The notes under the pieces were generated by a model that had not been told where the DNA came from, did no database searches, and saw only the letters and a program-made list of their open reading frames with translations. The position numbers and the translations under genes were made by a program. Below are positions 1-8,355 of a stretch of DNA of 64,000 bases, piece after piece. This DNA comes from Bacteroidia bacterium. GTDB taxonomy: Bacteria; Bacteroidota; Bacteroidia; B-17B0; Aurantibacillaceae. How positions within the stretch are numbered: the first letter of the stretch is position 1; each line of letters begins with the position of its first letter. The DNA is taken from assembly GCA_016787445.1 (NCBI GenBank), contig JAEUTQ010000024.1:1-64000 (forward strand). The letters are read 5' to 3'.

Positions 1-596
1 ATGGTTGCATTGTCTTTCGATTTTAATTTATTAACGCCATTCGCTACAATACGTAAAGCATCGATATCCAATCCGCTATCGGTTTCATCTAAAATAGCCA
101 GCTTCGGTTCCAACATAGCCATTTGAAAAATTTCGTTTCGCTTTTTCTCGCCTCCACTGAATCCTTCATTTACGCTACGGTTCGCTAATTTAGCGTCGAG
201 CTCAACCAGCTTTTGTTTTTCTTTTACCAATGCAAGAAAATCTTTTGCTGCGATTTCCTCCTTGCCGTGATAGGTGCGGATTTCATTTAAAGCAGTCTTT
301 AAAAAGTTGATATTACTCACACCCGGAATTTCTACCGGATATTGAAACGCTAAAAATAATCCTTCACGTGCGCGATCTTCAGGCGACATTTCCAAAAGAT
401 TTTTACCGTTGAAAGTAACTTCTCCGTCTGTTACATCGTAATCTTCCTTACCTGCTAAAACACCGGACAAGGTTGATTTTCCTGAGCCGTTAGGCCCCAT
501 GATCGCATGCACTTCGCCCGCTTTCACTTCGAGATTAATGCCTTTCAAAATTTCTTTATCGCCAACATTGGCATGCAAATTTTTAATTGTTATCAT
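1..596 (-). CDS. sufC: SufC, Fe-S cluster assembly ATPase (3' end cut by window edge)
   Basis: Cytosolic ABC-type ATPase that works with SufB and SufD to build Fe-S clusters. The first 198 codons are visible, starting with ATG at 596 (MITIKNLHANVGDKEIL). Walker A is GPNGSGKS at about residues 35-42. The ABC signature is at NEGFSGGEKKRNE, and Walker B with the catalytic Glu is at LAILDETDSGLD. SufC is usually about 250 residues, so roughly 50 C-terminal residues lie beyond base 1. The ATG lies one base after the stop of the upstream membrane-protein gene, so the two are almost certainly co-transcribed and translationally coupled. The signature and the SufC-typical DETDSGLD make this call secure. 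Confidence 0.97.
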   Translation of the reverse strand, partial: MITIKNLHANVGDKEILKGINLEVKAGEVHAIMGPNGSGKSTLSGVLAGKEDYDVTDGEVTFNGKNLLEMSPEDRAREGLFLAFQYPVEIPGVSNINFLKTALNEIRTYHGKEEIAAKDFLALVKEKQKLVELDAKLANRSVNEGFSGGEKKRNEIFQMAMLEPKLAILDETDSGLDIDALRIVANGVNKLKSKDNAT

Positions 597-597
597 T

Positions 598-2346
598 TTA
601 GTTGCTATAATTATAATTGTATACTTCTACTTTAAAATCATCTATGTAAAATTCTTTTTTCTCTTTATTCCATATGTAAATTACCAACTTGTCTTCAGCG
701 TCAATTTTACCATCCATGGTAACGGAGAATTTACGTTCTTTCCATTCACAGCAGTCAGAAGCTGGAACATCGTTTAATTTATATGCCTGATAACTTTTCT
801 TTTCGCCTGCCGAATTTTGTATATCTAATACCAACAAAGCTTTCTCCGAATTGTTTAGCTCAGCTTCTTTACGTTTAAATTTTACACGCACATAAATTTT
901 ACTTGTGGAGAATCCTAGTTTTTCCAAACGGTATTCAACACCAAATTCGTTTTCTTTGTAAGTGAAATATTCAGTTGAATCGAATTTATTCTCATACTTT
1001 ATACTTGCTTCCGGATGCTTTTTAGAATAAGGTCTTAAATCATTACATCCGCCTAATACACCGGCGTATTTTTTATCGGTTTTAAATAATACATATTTGA
1101 ATTTTTCAAAATTCATGCCGGCAGCCGGAATAATTCCGGCTTTGTATTGATAACAAATAAGCAGATTAAACAATGCTGCTAATGTAATTCCGGATAGCGC
1201 AACGGGCTTGATTTTTATTTCACTTACCTTTTTAATAAGCGCTACACCGGGTAATGCTAACACCGGGAGAAAATCAACAAAAGCACGAATACTTATTCCG
1301 TCAAAATAAGTGTAAGCCCAGTGTGAAGACAAAATGTAAAACACAAAAAGCAGGAAAACACTCAATACAAAAAATGAATAGCGTTGCTCTTTATACATAG
1401 GTATTAATCCAAATAAAAGTAATAAGCACAAAGGAGTATAAATGAATAATCCGCCATTAAAACCGAAAAGCATTTTAATCGGACTCGGATTAAACAGATA
1501 CAAACCGTTATCCTTATATGTATACTGCATCAACTTTCCATTTTGGAAATACCATATAAGCGACTGAATTGAAATAGTTAATTTAAAAACGGTACCGGCA
1601 GAAAACATTTTTAATTTATTATTCCATAAAATATCTTTTGTGCGGTAAATGAATTCACTCCATGAATCAGACCAGAGCGGAATAATAAATAAAATAACCG
1701 CATTGATTGGCCGCACCAAAATGATCAAACCAAATAAAATACCGGATGCAATAAAATAAGAAAGCTTATAGGTATTGAATACGCGATACGATGTGTACAT
1801 AAAAGCGGATATCAGCGCAAAGGAATACACATGCGACATGGTTGGTTCAGTGATAGTATAACTTAAAAGATGGGTGCCAAAAAAAACAAGCAGAGAAATT
1901 AAAGCAATATGTGTTTCAGAATATTCTTTCTTCAATAAAAGTTTGCGGATGAAATAAAAACCCATGATAGCATAAAACAGTGCGCCAATACTTATCATCT
2001 TCTGAAATGGTTCGCTGATACCATTGATTTCGTAACCGCCCATGTTTGCCCATCCATAACCAATGAGAAAAAAAGGCAATAACATCAGCGATACACCTAC
2101 AAAGTGAACATTTATTGTTCCGGTTGGTGTTTGAATAACATACCACGGCGAAGTATCCTGATGACCTAAATTATGGTCGATAAAGATGGCCATAAGATAA
2201 GAGTAGTAATCATTGCCATCACCGGCAATAACAGAACCGTATCCTATTGCATCTGTACGCCACACAAAAAAATAAATTAGCAAAAGACTGATGAAGCCAA
2301 TTGTATATAAACTTAATTTGGAATAATTATTTTGTAAAGCAATCAC
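598..2346 (-). CDS. Polytopic membrane protein, GT-C glycosyltransferase-like, inside the suf operon
   Basis: A 582-residue inner-membrane protein with about 10-12 predicted hydrophobic helices in the first 430 residues. A soluble, beta-rich C-terminal domain of about 150 residues follows. After the first helix comes an acidic loop, AGDGNDYYSYL, in the position where GT-C glycosyltransferases carry their catalytic acidic residues. The C-terminal part (EYFTYKENEFGVEYRLEKL... IYIWNKEKKEFYIDDFKVEV) resembles an extracytoplasmic beta-sandwich. It starts with GTG at 2346, overlapping the sufB stop by one base (TAGTG), and its stop lies one base before sufC. A sugar or lipid-linked sugar transferase role is inferred from topology and the acidic loop only; no family was recognised with certainty. 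Its position between sufB and sufC is unusual. Confidence 0.8.
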   Translation of the reverse strand: MIALQNNYSKLSLYTIGFISLLLIYFFVWRTDAIGYGSVIAGDGNDYYSYLMAIFIDHNLGHQDTSPWYVIQTPTGTINVHFVGVSLMLLPFFLIGYGWANMGGYEINGISEPFQKMISIGALFYAIMGFYFIRKLLLKKEYSETHIALISLLVFFGTHLLSYTITEPTMSHVYSFALISAFMYTSYRVFNTYKLSYFIASGILFGLIILVRPINAVILFIIPLWSDSWSEFIYRTKDILWNNKLKMFSAGTVFKLTISIQSLIWYFQNGKLMQYTYKDNGLYLFNPSPIKMLFGFNGGLFIYTPLCLLLLFGLIPMYKEQRYSFFVLSVFLLFVFYILSSHWAYTYFDGISIRAFVDFLPVLALPGVALIKKVSEIKIKPVALSGITLAALFNLLICYQYKAGIIPAAGMNFEKFKYVLFKTDKKYAGVLGGCNDLRPYSKKHPEASIKYENKFDSTEYFTYKENEFGVEYRLEKLGFSTSKIYVRVKFKRKEAELNNSEKALLVLDIQNSAGEKKSYQAYKLNDVPASDCCEWKERKFSVTMDGKIDAEDKLVIYIWNKEKKEFYIDDFKVEVYNYNYSN

Positions 2347-3797
2347 TATCCTACGCTTCCTTCTAAACTAATCGCTAATAATTTTTGTGCTTCTACTGCG
2401 AACTCCATTGGTAATTTATTCAACACTTCTTTGCAATAACCATTTACAATCAGTCCGATGGCCTTCTCTGTGTCGATACCGCGTTGCTTGCAATAAAAAA
2501 TCTGATCTTCCCCGATTTTACTGGTTGTAGCTTCGTGTTCTACAATTCCCGACTTATCTTTTATCTCAATGTAAGGAAAGGTATGCGCTCCGCATTTGTC
2601 ACTCATTAATAAACTATCGCATTGAGAAAAATTCCGTGCATTGCTTGCACCTTTACGAATTTGAACCAAACCGCGATAACTATTATTACTGAATCCTGCG
2701 GAAATTCCTTTTGATATAATTGTAGAGCGTGTGTTTTTTCCGATGTGAATCATTTTTGTTCCGGTATCAGCTTGCTGGTAATTATTGGTAACAGCTACCG
2801 AATAAAATTCGCCAACACTATTATCGCCCTTCAAAATCACGGAAGGATATTTCCAGGTAACAGCAGAACCGGTTTCCACTTGTGTCCAACTAATTTTTGA
2901 ATTAGCTTCTAAACAGATGCCGCGCTTCGTAACGAAATTGTAAACACCGCCTTTTCCGTCTTTATCGCCGGGATACCAATTTTGCACGGTGCTGTATTTT
3001 ACTTCTGCGTTTTTATGTGCGATAATTTCTACAACAGCAGCATGCAATTGATTTTCGTCGCGTGAAGGCGCCGTGCATCCTTCAAGATAAGAAACATACG
3101 AATCTTCATCGGCAACAATTAAAGTACGTTCGAATTGTCCGGTACCGGCTGAATTAATGCGGAAGTAAGTCGACAATTCCATAGGACAACGCACACCTTT
3201 TGGAATGTAGCAGAAAGAGCCGTCACTAAAAACCGCAGCATTTAATGCAGCATAAAAGTTATCAGTGTGCGGCACCACCATGCCCATGTATTTTTTTACC
3301 AATTCAGGATGTTCCTGAACAGCTTCACTGAACGAACAAAATATGACACCTTTTTCGGCCAGTGTTTCTCTGAATGTAGTTTTTACGGATACACTATCAA
3401 ATACAGCGTCAACAGCAATATTACTTTGTACTCCCGATAAACGTTTTTGTTCTTCGAGAGAAATTCCCAATTTTTCGAAAGTTTTTAAGAGTTCAGGATC
3501 TACCTGATCCAAACTTTCGAGCGTTGGTTTTACTTTTGGCGCCGAATAATAAATGATATCCTGAAAATCAGGTTTTGTATACTGAACATGTGCCCATTCA
3601 GGCTCCACCATATTCTTCCAGTGTTTGAAAGCTTTTAATCTATAATCCAATAACCAAGATGGTTCTTTTTTCTTTGCAGAAATAAAACGGATGATGTCTT
3701 CATTTAAACCTTTAGGTGCAGTGTCGGCATCAATGTTAGTTGTAAATCCCCACTTATATTCGGAATCGATGTGTTCTTTTAGAATTTCGTTTGACAT
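2346..3797 (-). CDS. sufB: SufB, Fe-S cluster scaffold protein
   Basis: Scaffold subunit of the SufBCD complex, which assembles [4Fe-4S] clusters in the cytosol. At 483 residues it is full length for the family. The usual core is present: [75 protein letters not shown], and the C-terminal [22 protein letters not shown], with the Glu and Cys residues implicated in cluster assembly. It starts with ATG at 3797, 75 bases after the sufA stop. A perfect 11-bp hairpin sits in that gap. Its stop codon overlaps the GTG of the following membrane-protein gene by one base. Confidence 0.98.
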   Translation of the reverse strand: MSNEILKEHIDSEYKWGFTTNIDADTAPKGLNEDIIRFISAKKKEPSWLLDYRLKAFKHWKNMVEPEWAHVQYTKPDFQDIIYYSAPKVKPTLESLDQVDPELLKTFEKLGISLEEQKRLSGVQSNIAVDAVFDSVSVKTTFRETLAEKGVIFCSFSEAVQEHPELVKKYMGMVVPHTDNFYAALNAAVFSDGSFCYIPKGVRCPMELSTYFRINSAGTGQFERTLIVADEDSYVSYLEGCTAPSRDENQLHAAVVEIIAHKNAEVKYSTVQNWYPGDKDGKGGVYNFVTKRGICLEANSKISWTQVETGSAVTWKYPSVILKGDNSVGEFYSVAVTNNYQQADTGTKMIHIGKNTRSTIISKGISAGFSNNSYRGLVQIRKGASNARNFSQCDSLLMSDKCGAHTFPYIEIKDKSGIVEHEATTSKIGEDQIFYCKQRGIDTEKAIGLIVNGYCKEVLNKLPMEFAVEAQKLLAISLEGSVG

Positions 3798-3825
3798 TGT
3801 TATTTTAGTAAAAAGTGAAAAGTAG

Positions 3826-3867
3826 AAGGTTTAAAGCGTGACTATATTATCTTTCACTTTAAACCTT
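3826..3867 (-). promoter_or_regulatory. Hairpin in the sufA-sufB intergenic region
   Basis: An 11-bp perfect inverted repeat, AAGGTTTAAAG (3826-3836) and CTTTAAACCTT (3857-3867), separated by 20 bases. In the mRNA it lies between the sufA stop and the sufB start. There is no T-tract, so it does not look like a terminator. It could be an mRNA stability or processing element, or just one of the AT-rich low-complexity stretches common between genes here (a similar pyrimidine-rich stretch lies at 7073-7125). Confidence 0.4.
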
Positions 3868-3872
3868 TAACC

Positions 3873-4199
3873 TTATACTGAAAAAGATTCTCCGCATCCG
3901 CAGGTACGCGACGCGTTTGGATTTTTAAATACAAAACCTTTTCCGTTTAGTCCGCCCGAATATTCTAATTCAGTCCCTACTAAATACAAAAAGCTTTTAC
4001 GGTCAACTACTATTTTAATGCCTTTATCTTCAAAAGCCTGATCACCATCCTTCATGTTATTATCAAACTCTAACATATATGATAATCCGGAGCAACCTCC
4101 GCCTTCCACGCCAACGCGAATAAAAGTACCTTCCGGCTTACCGTCTTCCTTCATTAATTTAAGCGCATGTTCCTTTGCTGCTTCTGATACTGTAATCAT
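3873..4199 (-). CDS. sufA: SufA/ErpA-type Fe-S carrier protein (HesB family)
   Basis: A-type carrier that accepts Fe-S clusters from SufBCD and passes them to target proteins. It is 108 residues, the usual family length. The three cluster-binding cysteines are in the expected positions: GVEGGGCSGLSYMLEFD (one Cys near residue 36) and the C-terminal CGCGESFSV (two Cys). It is the first gene of the suf operon; sufB follows 75 bases downstream and a clear promoter lies 62-93 bases upstream. Whether it is the SufA or ErpA subtype cannot be separated from sequence, but context favours SufA. Confidence 0.95.
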   Translation of the reverse strand: MITVSEAAKEHALKLMKEDGKPEGTFIRVGVEGGGCSGLSYMLEFDNNMKDGDQAFEDKGIKIVVDRKSFLYLVGTELEYSGGLNGKGFVFKNPNASRTCGCGESFSV

Positions 4200-4260
4200 A
4201 ACTAATTGATTTTAAATTAATTATTATATTTTCTTATTTAGAATTAATCTAATTCCACTA

Positions 4261-4292
4261 CAAATATACCACATTTATGGTAGCTGGACAAA
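4261..4292 (-). promoter_or_regulatory. Bacteroidota-type promoter for sufA
   Basis: On the minus strand a TTTG box (4292-4289) is followed after 20 bases by TATATTTG (4268-4261). This matches the known Bacteroidota sigma consensus TTTG - N19-21 - TAnnTTTG. The predicted start is about 55 bases upstream of the sufA ATG. No IscR-like operator was recognised. Confidence 0.75.
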
Positions 4293-4417
4293 AAGAAAAC
4301 ACTGTTTTTTAATGCATAAAAAAGGTGTTTTTTCGGATCACCTTCGTGTTCACAACCTCTGATTTTTATCAAGCCTTCCATAATTAGTTTAGTTTACTTT
4401 TACAAAAAACAAATTCT

Positions 4418-5983
4418 ATGATAAAACGTTTACTCAATTACAAAAAACATTTAGCCCTGGCTGTTTTAGCTATTGGCTCTTACAACTCGTTGCAAGCACA
4501 ATGCTTGGGCCTAACGTGTTCTCCAAACATTACTGTAACGGCTGCTACAGGAACTTGCGGTGCTGTGGTTAACTATTCGGCTCCGGCGGTTACCGGAACA
4601 TGTTTGGCATCCACTTCTTCTACTTTCGCTTTCACCGGTGCGGCACAATCATTTACGGTTCCCGCAGGCGTTAACTCCATTACAATTGAAACTTGGGGTG
4701 CCCAAGGTGGTGCAAACTGGGTGAACAATACAAATTTTGGAGGTTATGCCAAAGGAACTTTTACGGTTACTCCGGGTGAAGTTTTAGCAATTTATGTTGG
4801 CGGTCAACCTACAACTGGAATTGTTGGTGGATTTAACGGCGGTGGAAACGGTGAAGCTGCCGGTAAAGGCGGCGGAGGCGGAACGGATGTTCGTCGCGGT
4901 GGTACTACTTATAACGATCGTATCATTGTTGCCGGCGGCGGCGGTGGTGCAGGTTATTGGAGCAGCTTACATGTTGTAGGCGGACAAGGCGGAGGATTAG
5001 TTGGTACAGATGGCTACCGCGATCCGAATTATGCTACAAATCCGGGCGGACAAGGTGCAACACAAACAGCCAGTGGATACGGTACATGTTCTACTTTTAG
5101 CGTTACTGCTATGGCAGGAGGTTTTGGTTTCGGAGGTTCTCCGAGTGGTTGCGGTTGCGAAGGTTATGGCGGCGGCGGCGGCTGGTATGGCGGAGCAGGA
5201 AGCGGAAACTGTCGCGGTGGCGGTGGCGGAAGTGGTTATTTATTACCAACAGCTACTAATACCATGTTTGCAACCGGAACCCGCACTGGTAACGGACAAG
5301 TTGTACTAACGTACGGCGTCCCTCCGACAGCAACTTTAACTGCAGGTTTACCTAGCGGTTCAGGATTCCCTGTTGGAACAACCGTGCAAACTTATTCTGT
5401 AGCTGATTCTTTCAGCAACACTGCAACTTGTTCTTTCTCTATAACAGTAATTGACGCAGAAACTCCAACTGTAACTTGTCCTGGTAATGTTACACAATGT
5501 ATTTCTGTTCCGGTTTCTTCAATTGCTCCGGTTTCTTCTTTTGATAACTGCTCTAGTCCAACTATTACTTATTCATTAAGCGGTGTGACTTCAGGAACAG
5601 GAACCGCAAATGCGAGCGGAACTTCATTCAATGTTGGTGTTACTAATGTAACCTATATTGCCACTGATGCAAGCGGTAACGTTGGAACTTGTACTTTTTC
5701 TGTTACTATTTCTGCATGTACAGGTATTGAAGCCATTGCTCCGCTTTCAGGTGTAAAAATTTATCCTAATCCAAACAATGGTGAGTTTGTAGTAAATCTT
5801 GGAACTTACAACAGCAACATGACACTAGAAGTTTACAATGTATTAGGTGAGAAAGTTGTAAGTGAAAAAATCACTTCTGAAACTACTCAAGTGAAATTAA
5901 ACAACAAGGCAAGCGGAACTTACATTGTGAAAATCATGCAAGACAATCAAATGATTTATAAGTCAAGCATCATTAAGCAATAA
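4418..5983 (+). CDS. Secreted glycine-rich protein with HYR-like modules and T9SS type A sorting domain
   Basis: A 521-residue secreted protein. A signal peptide (residues 1-27, ending SLQAQ) leads to a Cys-containing HYR-like module (CSPNITVTAATGTCGAVVNYSAP). Residues 65-290 form a Gly-rich domain (FTGAAQSFTVPAGVNSITIETWGAQGG, many GGGG runs) of a kind seen in Bacteroidota surface proteins. A second HYR-like module follows (PTVTCPGNVTQC... TYIATDASGNVGTCTFSVTIS). The end is a type A sorting domain (IYPNPNNGEFVVNLG... YIVKIMQDNQMIYKSSIIKQ), which directs export by T9SS and surface attachment. It stands alone and is followed by a strong terminator. Its substrate or ligand is unknown. Confidence 0.88.
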   Translation: MIKRLLNYKKHLALAVLAIGSYNSLQAQCLGLTCSPNITVTAATGTCGAVVNYSAPAVTGTCLASTSSTFAFTGAAQSFTVPAGVNSITIETWGAQGGANWVNNTNFGGYAKGTFTVTPGEVLAIYVGGQPTTGIVGGFNGGGNGEAAGKGGGGGTDVRRGGTTYNDRIIVAGGGGGAGYWSSLHVVGGQGGGLVGTDGYRDPNYATNPGGQGATQTASGYGTCSTFSVTAMAGGFGFGGSPSGCGCEGYGGGGGWYGGAGSGNCRGGGGGSGYLLPTATNTMFATGTRTGNGQVVLTYGVPPTATLTAGLPSGSGFPVGTTVQTYSVADSFSNTATCSFSITVIDAETPTVTCPGNVTQCISVPVSSIAPVSSFDNCSSPTITYSLSGVTSGTGTANASGTSFNVGVTNVTYIATDASGNVGTCTFSVTISACTGIEAIAPLSGVKIYPNPNNGEFVVNLGTYNSNMTLEVYNVLGEKVVSEKITSETTQVKLNNKASGTYIVKIMQDNQMIYKSSIIKQ

Positions 5984-6003
5984 TTTTTTCCTCAACTCTT
6001 TTG

Positions 6004-6036
6004 AAAGTCCGTTAATTAAAACTAACGGACTTTTTT
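6004..6036 (+). terminator. Rho-independent terminator after the glycine-rich T9SS protein
   Basis: Perfect 11-bp stem AAAGTCCGTTA (6004-6014) and TAACGGACTTT (6023-6033) with an 8-base loop, followed by a T-run. It lies 20 bases after the stop at 5983. Confidence 0.9.
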
Positions 6037-6070
6037 ATTTTGTTTCATAAAGATATTTAACTTCGTGGGC

Positions 6071-6652
6071 ATGATAGCTATTGGAAAAACTTTAATATCC
6101 GACGATTTACTCGATAAAAAATTTGTGTGCGACCTCAACGCTTGTAAAGGTGAATGCTGCGTGGCAGGAGATAGCGGGGCGCCTTTGGATAAAGAGGAAT
6201 TGCCGTTATTGGAAGAAGTATTTCCAAAAGTAAAACCTTACATGACTAAAAAAGGCATTAAGGCTGTAGAGAAGAATGGTCCGTGGGTAAAAGACAGCGA
6301 TGGTGATTACACCACCACTTTAGTAAGCGAAGGTGCCGAATGTGCATTTGTGTTTTTTGACGAAAATAAAATTGCCAAATGCGCCATTGAAGCCGCTTAC
6401 AACGACAAAAAAGTAAAGTGGCGCAAACCCATCTCTTGCTATTTATATCCGGTGCGTATTGATAAACACAAAACCTATGATGCCGTTAATTATCATCGCT
6501 GGAACATTTGTAAACCCGCTTGCGAATGCGGCGCCAAATTAAATGTACCGGTGTTTATGTTTTTAAAAGAACCCTTAACTGCAAAATACGGCAAAGAGTG
6601 GTTTAATGAATTACTGAAAGTTTACAAACTCAGAAAAGCAGAAGCAAAATAG
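6071..6652 (+). CDS. DUF3109 family cysteine-rich protein
   Basis: A 193-residue cytosolic protein of the DUF3109 family, whose members carry conserved cysteines likely to bind metal or an Fe-S cluster. Visible cysteines include FVCDLNACKGECCVAGDSGAPL (four Cys near the N-terminus), ECAF, KCAIEAA, ISCYLYP, and WNICKPACECG. ATG at 6071 is preferred over an in-frame GTG two codons earlier, because the protein then begins MIAIGKTLISDDL. It is a single gene between a terminator and a repeat array. Its biochemical role is unknown; the cysteine pattern resembles the YkgJ zinc/iron-chelating proteins. Confidence 0.85.
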   Translation: MIAIGKTLISDDLLDKKFVCDLNACKGECCVAGDSGAPLDKEELPLLEEVFPKVKPYMTKKGIKAVEKNGPWVKDSDGDYTTTLVSEGAECAFVFFDENKIAKCAIEAAYNDKKVKWRKPISCYLYPVRIDKHKTYDAVNYHRWNICKPACECGAKLNVPVFMFLKEPLTAKYGKEWFNELLKVYKLRKAEAK

Positions 6653-6655
6653 GTT

Positions 6656-7050
6656 TCCCGCGGATTACGCAGATAGACGCAGATATTTTTGTAAACAGAT
6701 TTCTCGCTATCGCTCGAAATGACAAATTAAAAAACAAGCGTCATTCCGACCAGAGGAAGGAATCTGTACCAATTAAGATTTCTGCTATCTTGAAATGACA
6801 AATTAAAAAACAAACGTCATTCCGACCGGAGGAAGGAATCTGTACCAATTAAGATTTCTGCTATCTTGAAATGACAAATTAAAAAACAAACGTCATTCCG
6901 ACCGGAGGGAGGAATCTGTACCAATTAAGATTGCTCGCTATAGCTCGAAATGACAAATTAAAAACAAGCGTCATTCCGACTGCAAGGAGGAATCTCCCGT
7001 TTCAATTTAGATTTCTTCCTTCTCACGATAGCTATCGGGACGAAATGACA
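6656..7050. repeat. Tandem intergenic repeat array, period 76-79 bp
   Basis: After a short CGCGGATTACGCAGATAG-type segment (6658-6685), a unit beginning TGACAAATTAAAAAACAAGC starts at 6720, 6796, 6872 and 6951. Periods are therefore 76, 76 and 79, with a last, diverged 95-bp copy ending near 7046. Each unit contains GTCATTCCGACCGGAGGAAG and ends in a CGAAATGACA-like motif, so it has weak dyad character (GTCATT... AATGAC). In the last copy a near-palindrome (GATAGCTATC core, 7023-7040) replaces the usual junction. This 450-bp stretch holds no credible gene. Confidence 0.9.
7023..7040. repeat. Short palindrome module, GATAGCTATC core
   Basis: TCACGATAG / CTATCGGGA, 8 of 9 base pairs matched. 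It sits in the last unit of the 76-bp array at a junction where the other units read TCTGCTATCTTG or CTCGCTATAGCTCG. The same core recurs at 13540, 15226 and 16048. Confidence 0.65.
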
Positions 7051-7103
7051 ATGCACTTCAATCATACATTCTCCTTATACTTCCTCCTTATACTTTACAC
7101 TTT

Positions 7104-7967
7104 CTACCTTACACCTTTAACCTTCCTTCTTCTAATCAACCAAACAATAAACCACCACACCAATCCGCCAACTAACCATAAAGGCCACAATTGCACCATA
7201 ATTATTAAGAACCACAAAAATCCGGTGCCGCCATTCTTTAAAGCATCGCCTAATTTGCCGCCGAAATTAAATCCGCTGCTGCGCTTCTCATAATAATGAA
7301 TAGTAAGTGTACTATAACTCACTTGATTGCTCAAATATTTTAATCGTCCTTCGGTCGACTCAATATCTTCGCGTATGTAACTGATCTCCTTCTCTATTCT
7401 CAAAATATCATCCATGTTATTGGCCTTAACTAATAATTCCTGATACTTCATTTCCAATTGTTTTTTGTTTTTTAAACGCGCTTCCATATCCACAAACTCC
7501 TCGCTCACATCTTGTATGTCGATGTTCTTTGAATCCAACTCATCCACACCCTCCAAAATTTTATTCAAAAATCCATCGAAATTTTTTGCCGGAACACGTA
7601 CTGTCAAATTCTCGGAAGGATTTTCGCTGTAATCGTAAGCATTTTCTTTAGCGACGTAACCACCTGCAGCCTTTAACGCTTCCGTGATTTGTTTTTTTGT
7701 TTCGCTTAAGCTTTTGGTTTTAAAAGAAACATCACCGGTTTTAATAAGCTTACGTTCAAAAACCGCGGCCGGCACTTTTTCTGTCACCGAACCCGCTTCT
7801 CCGCCTTTTTGCTCCTCGCCCGGAGGCGGTGGCGGAGCCGGTGCATTGAATTCCATTTGATCTTTAGCTAAAGTAGCTTCGCTAAGCGGACTACTCTCTT
7901 TATTGGCACCGCAGGCATATATAAAAAATATGGCGGCAGCTATTATTACTTTATTGAACTGATTCAT
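7104..7967 (-). CDS. DUF4349 domain lipoprotein with coiled coil and C-terminal membrane segment
   Basis: A 287-residue protein. The N-terminus MNQFNKVIIAAAIFFIYACGANKE has a lipobox-like Cys (YAC). It is followed by a Pro-rich linker (APAPPPPPGEE, near residue 45), then the DUF4349 domain (IKTGDVSFKTKSLSETKKQITEALKAAGGYVA... LTVRVPAKNFDGFLNKI). A long coiled coil (MEARLKNKKQLEMKYQELL... RIEKEISYIREDIESTEGRL) and a C-terminal helix (IIMVQLWPLWLVGGLVWWFIVWLIRRR) complete it. Having both a lipid anchor and a membrane helix is usual for this family. It is probably an envelope structural or signalling protein; its function is unknown. It is monocistronic and faces away from nrdB. Confidence 0.85.
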   Translation of the reverse strand: MNQFNKVIIAAAIFFIYACGANKESSPLSEATLAKDQMEFNAPAPPPPPGEEQKGGEAGSVTEKVPAAVFERKLIKTGDVSFKTKSLSETKKQITEALKAAGGYVAKENAYDYSENPSENLTVRVPAKNFDGFLNKILEGVDELDSKNIDIQDVSEEFVDMEARLKNKKQLEMKYQELLVKANNMDDILRIEKEISYIREDIESTEGRLKYLSNQVSYSTLTIHYYEKRSSGFNFGGKLGDALKNGGTGFLWFLIIMVQLWPLWLVGGLVWWFIVWLIRRRKVKGVR

Positions 7968-8355
7968 AGCTTATAGGTTTAGAGGTTGTTATTAATTGAT
8001 TCCGTTTTTAATTTTTGGTAACCTTTCGGTTTTTTGCCTTTAACTTTAATTAAGATGCCACTAACATTATGTTTCCATAATGTACTTAAAAATATTTCCT
8101 GCACTGCAAAACTTTTTTTGCCATTATTTTTTACTTTTTTTCATGTTGCCCTGCGGGCTTTGACTATCAAGGCATTCAGGGTTTTTCAACTTTTTTCGGT
8201 TAATTTCCCCATGTTAAAAAGTAGGCTCACGATGTTAATTTGTTGTTTCGTTTCCCCGCGCTTTATTTTCAATATTTGTAATCGGGTACTTCGCTAAAAC
8301 GGCGATTTAAACCTCTGAATTAAGACTATTATTTAAAACTATATATAAAAGCACT
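7968..8355. other. Intergenic region between the DUF4349 gene and nrdB
   Basis: 388 bases with the divergent promoters of both genes. No recognisable NrdR box, riboswitch, repeat or convincing small gene was found. An open frame at 8034-8297 has no signal of a real protein. Confidence 0.6.

Noticed and set aside
5001-5309. 102-codon frame inside the Gly-rich protein gene
   Set aside because: An alternative frame of GGC/GGA-rich codons, which gives few stops by composition; the main frame has signal peptide and sorting domain.
6720-7046. Possible CRISPR array (regular repeats with spacers)
   Set aside because: The whole 76-bp unit repeats almost identically; there are no unique spacers, no cas genes nearby, and the period varies in the last units.
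6931-7293. 120-codon open frame across the end of the repeat array
   Set aside because: Formed by repeat units and the opposite strand of the DUF4349 gene; its composition fits no real protein.
8034-8297. Small open frame upstream of nrdB
   Set aside because: It lies in the promoter region, has no domain, signal or ribosome-binding support, and its residues look like translated AT-rich non-coding DNA.
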